Of a DNA stretch of 64,000 nucleotides, positions 61,501 to 64,000 are shown one piece after another. Position 1 is the first letter of the stretch, and every line of letters begins with the position of its first letter. Under the pieces are notes generated by a model, which saw only the letters and a list, made by a program, of their open reading frames with translations, was not told the DNA's origin and searched no databases. Origin of the DNA: Ptiloglossa arizonensis (Eukaryota > Arthropoda > Insecta > Hymenoptera > Colletidae). Where the stretch lies: positions 62,001 through 126,000 of the forward strand of contig NW_027479286.1 in NCBI RefSeq assembly GCF_051014685.1, written 5' to 3'. Both the position numbers and the translations under genes were made by a program.

Positions 61501-64000
61501 TAGCTTCAAACTCCCATATCTCGCGAACGGATTGACCTAACCCAAAAATTCCTGTTGCATCTGAAAGTAGAAACTCGCCCGATTACAACGGTATGTGTAT
61601 TTTCCCCCTAGGCCATTCTGGTTAAGCGTTTGGAGCAGCAGAATTGCGAAAAATTTTTTGCCTTCTCAACCATTCCTTGGCTTCAAAGTCCCATATCTCG
61701 CGAACGGATTGACCAAACCCAAAAATTACTGCTGCGTCTGAAAGTAGAAACTCGCCCGATTACAAATGTATGCGTATTTTTTCCCTAGGCCATTCTGGTT
61801 AAGCGTTTGGAGCAGCAGAAGTGCGAAAAATTTGTTGTCTTCTCAACCATTTCTTAGCTTCAAACTCCCATATCTCGCGAACAGATTGACCTAACCCAAA
61901 AATTCCTGTTGCATCTGAAAGTAGAAACTCGCCCGATTACAACGGTATGTGTATTTTTCCTCTAGGCCATTCTGGTTAAGCGTTTGGAGCAGCAGAATTG
62001 CGAAAAATTTTTTGCCTTCTCAACCATTTCTTGGCTTCAAACTCCCATATCTCGCGGACGGATTGATCTAACCCAAAAATTCCTATTGTATCTGAAAGTA
62101 GAAACTCGCCCGATTACAACGGTATGTGTATTTTTTCCCTAGCCCATTCTGGATAAGCGTTTGGAGCAGCAGAATTGCGGAAAATTTGTTGTCTTCTCAA
62201 CCATTTCTTAGCTTCAAAGATCCATATCTCGCGAACGAATTGACCAAACCCAAAAATTCCTGCTGCGTCTGAAAGTAGAAACTCGCCCGATTACAACGGT
62301 ATGCGTATTTTTTCCCTAGGCCATGCTGGCTAAGCGTTTGGAGCAGCAGAATTGCGAAAAATTTGTTGCCTTCTCCACCATTTGTTGGCTTCAAACTCTC
62401 ATATCTCGCGAACGGATTGTCCTAACCCAAAAATTCCTATTGCATTTGAAAGCAGAAACTCGTCCGATTACAACGGTACGTGTATTTTTCCCCTAGGGCA
62501 TTCTGGTCAAGCGATTGGAGCAGCAGAATTGCGAAAAATTTGTGGTCTTGTCAACCATTTCTTGGCTTCAAACCCCCATATCTCGCGAACGGATTGACCT
62601 AACCCAAAAATTCCTGTTGCGTCTGAAAGTTGAAACTCGCCCGATTACAACGGTATGCGTATTTTTTCCCTAGGCCATTCTGGTTGAGCGTTTGTAGCAG
62701 CAGAATTGCGAAAAATTTGATGTCTTCTCAACCATTTCTTAGGTTCAAACTCTCATATCTCGCGAACGGATTGTCCTAACCCAAAAATTCCTATTGCATT
62801 TGAAAGTAGAAACTCGCCCGATTACAGCGGTACGTGTATTTTCCCCCTAGGGCATTCTGGTCAAGCGATTGGAGCAGCAGAATTGCGAAAAATTTGTTGT
62901 CTTGTCAACCATTTCTTAGCTTCAAAGTCCCATATCTCGCGAACGGATTGACCGAACCCAAAAATTTCTATTGTAACTGAAAGTAGAAACTCGCCCGATT
63001 ACAACGGTATGCGTATTTTTTCCCTAGGCGATTCTGGTTAAGCGTTTGGAGCAGCAGATTTGCGAAAAATTTGTTGTCTTCTCAACCATTTCTTAGCTTC
63101 AAACTCCCATATCTCGCGAACGGATTGACCTAACCCAAAAATTCCTATTGCATCTGAAAGTAGAAACTCGCCCGATTACAACGGTATGCGTATTTTTTCC
63201 CTAGGGCATTCTGGTTAAGCGTTTGGAGCAGCAGAATTGCGCAAAATTTTTTGCCTTCTCAAACATTTCTTGGCTTCAAACTCCCATATCTCGCGAACGG
63301 ATTGACCTAACCCCAAAATTCCTGTTGCGTCTGAAAGTAGAAACTCGCCCGATTACAACGGTATGTGTATTTTTTCCCTAGCCCATTCTGGTTAAGCGTT
63401 TGGAGCAGCAGAATTGCGAAAAATTTGTTTTCTTCTCAACCATTTCTTAGCTTCAAAGTCCCATATCTCGCGAACGGATTGACCTAACCCAAAAATTCCT
63501 GTTGCGTCTGAAAGTAGAAACTCGCCCGATTACAACGGTATGTGTATTTTTTCCCTAGCCCATTCTGGTTAAGCGTTTGGAGCAGCAGAATTGCGAAAAA
63601 TTTGTTTTCTTCTCAACCATTTCTTAGCTTCAAAGTCCCATATCTCGCGAACGGATTGACCGAACCCAAAAATTCCTGTTGCGTCTGAAAGTAGAAACTC
63701 GCCCGATTACAACGGTATGTGTATTTTTTCCCTAGCCCATTCTGGTTAAGCGTTTGGAGCAGCAGAATTGCGAAAAATTTGTTTTCTTCTCAACCATTTC
63801 TTAGCTTCAAAGTCCCATATCTCGCGAACGGATTGACCGAACCCAAAAATTCCTATTGTAACTGAAAGTAGAAACCCGTCCGATTACAACGGTATGCGTA
63901 TTTTTCCCTAGGCGATTCTGGTTAAGCGTTTGGAGCAGCAGATTTGCGAAAAATTTGTTGTCTTCTCAACCATTTCTTAGCTTCAAAGTTCCATATCTTG
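58600..64000 (+). repeat. Reshuffled monomers, zone H, to the window end
   Basis: About 30 monomers reusing types seen in F and G. The GGTTGAGCGTTTGTAGCAG marker (53837 in F) recurs at 58611, 61089 and 62682, giving steps of 14 and 9 monomers. A dimer repeats at about 59346 and 59700 (354 bp), and a third member of that monomer type appears near 60230. Another dimer (GAAGTGCG, GTTGCATCTG) repeats at 61466 and 61820. The window ends inside a monomer. Confidence 0.75.
63361..63891 (+). repeat. Run of three nearly identical single monomers
   Basis: Monomers starting at 63361, 63538 and 63715 are spaced exactly 177 bp apart and share TAGCCC, TTTGTTTTCTTC and AAAGTCCC. The first two share GACCTAACCC and the third has GACCGAACCC. 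The first two also share CCTGTTGCGTC with the end of the preceding monomer, while the third ends CCTATTGTAAC. This is recent amplification at single-monomer level, unlike the multi-monomer units that dominate the array. Confidence 0.8.

Larger units (their letters stand above)
1..64000 (+). repeat. Head-to-tail 177-bp satellite array filling the window
   Basis: Every part of the window is a variant of one monomer of about 177 bp. The ATTCTGG landmark recurs from 44 to 63915 at 176-177 bp steps, giving about 361 intervals. All copies read in the same direction. A hand-built consensus has about 49 A, 41 C, 32 G and 55 T (41% GC). Most copies keep CCTAGG, GGTTAAGCG, a GAAAAATTT tract, TCTCGCGAACGGATTGAC and CCAAAAATTCC in that order. 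Long single-orientation arrays of nucleosome-length monomers with higher-order periodicity are characteristic of eukaryotic centromeric or pericentromeric satellites. That role is an inference here, since no centromeric protein data are available. I do not recognise the family. No unique sequence interrupts the array and neither array edge is present. Confidence 0.97.

Noticed and set aside
49437..62597. Many 70- to 87-codon plus-strand frames starting MRKIC or MEQQNC
   Set aside because: All are alternate frames of the same monomer, bounded by the recurrent stop codons of the satellite. Reading-frame content is explained by periodicity alone.
1..64000. CRISPR array
   Set aside because: The whole period is conserved, with no unique spacers. 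The unit is 177 bp, far longer than CRISPR repeats, and no cas-like genes are present.
1..64000. rDNA intergenic spacer subrepeats or histone/5S arrays
   Set aside because: No rRNA, 5S or histone sequence occurs anywhere in 64 kb, so there is no gene unit to which spacer repeats could belong.
1..64000. Embedded transposon, inverted satellite block or non-satellite insert
   Set aside because: Reading line by line, the monomer phase is never lost and no reverse-oriented monomer was seen. Indels are single bases or whole monomers.

Overview
The whole 64 kb window is one uninterrupted satellite DNA array. A unit of about 177 bp repeats head to tail, always in the same orientation, roughly 361-362 times. 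The first and last copies of a fixed landmark (the ATTCTGG element, 44 and 63915) are 63,871 bp apart, which fits 361 intervals averaging 176.9 bp. I found no protein gene, RNA gene, transposon, inverted block or unique sequence. The array runs off both ends of the window. A nucleosome-sized monomer in long unidirectional arrays with higher-order repeats (HORs) is typical of eukaryotic centromeric or pericentromeric heterochromatin. I do not recognise the monomer family, so I name no species. Monomer GC is about 41% and CpG is not depleted, which leans weakly towards an animal without heavy germline methylation, such as many invertebrates.

Layout. From 1 to about 26.1 kb lies HOR family A. 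Each copy opens with the same monomer run, and six copies carry a diagnostic TCCATAGATC variant (741, 3218, 5872, 11180, 16490, 20560). Successive starts at 510, 2987, 5641, 10949, 16259, 20329, 22982 and 24927 give HOR lengths of 14, 15, 30, 30, 23, 15 and 11 monomers. Length changes are essentially whole monomers. From 26.1 to 31.4 kb is a tandem 15-monomer duplication (2656 bp period) in which I saw no mismatch. From 31.4 to 44.3 kb is a more diverged, mosaic zone. It holds a 23- to 26-monomer duplication (32957-36250 against 37024-40847), a rearranged third piece (about 42.9-44.2 kb), and a segment at 41.2-42.8 kb that copies 30.8-32.6 kb.

From 44.3 to 47.5 kb is a 9-monomer tandem duplication. 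From 47.5 to 53.9 kb is a patchwork of shorter duplications (2-, 5-, 9- and 18-monomer spacing). From 53.9 to 58.2 kb is a 12-monomer tandem duplication with an embedded 3-monomer one. From 58.6 kb to the end the same monomer types are reshuffled in 2-, 9- and 14-monomer steps, ending in three nearly identical single monomers.

Within a monomer there is an almost invariant core around TCTCGCGAACGGATTGAC, an invariant GGTTAAGCG region, three A/T tracts, a 10-bp hypervariable window, and a 17-bp element matching the mammalian CENP-B box at 12 of 17 positions on the minus strand. Because 177 is divisible by three, chance reading frames continue across monomers and give 60- to 111-codon open frames. 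These are not genes.
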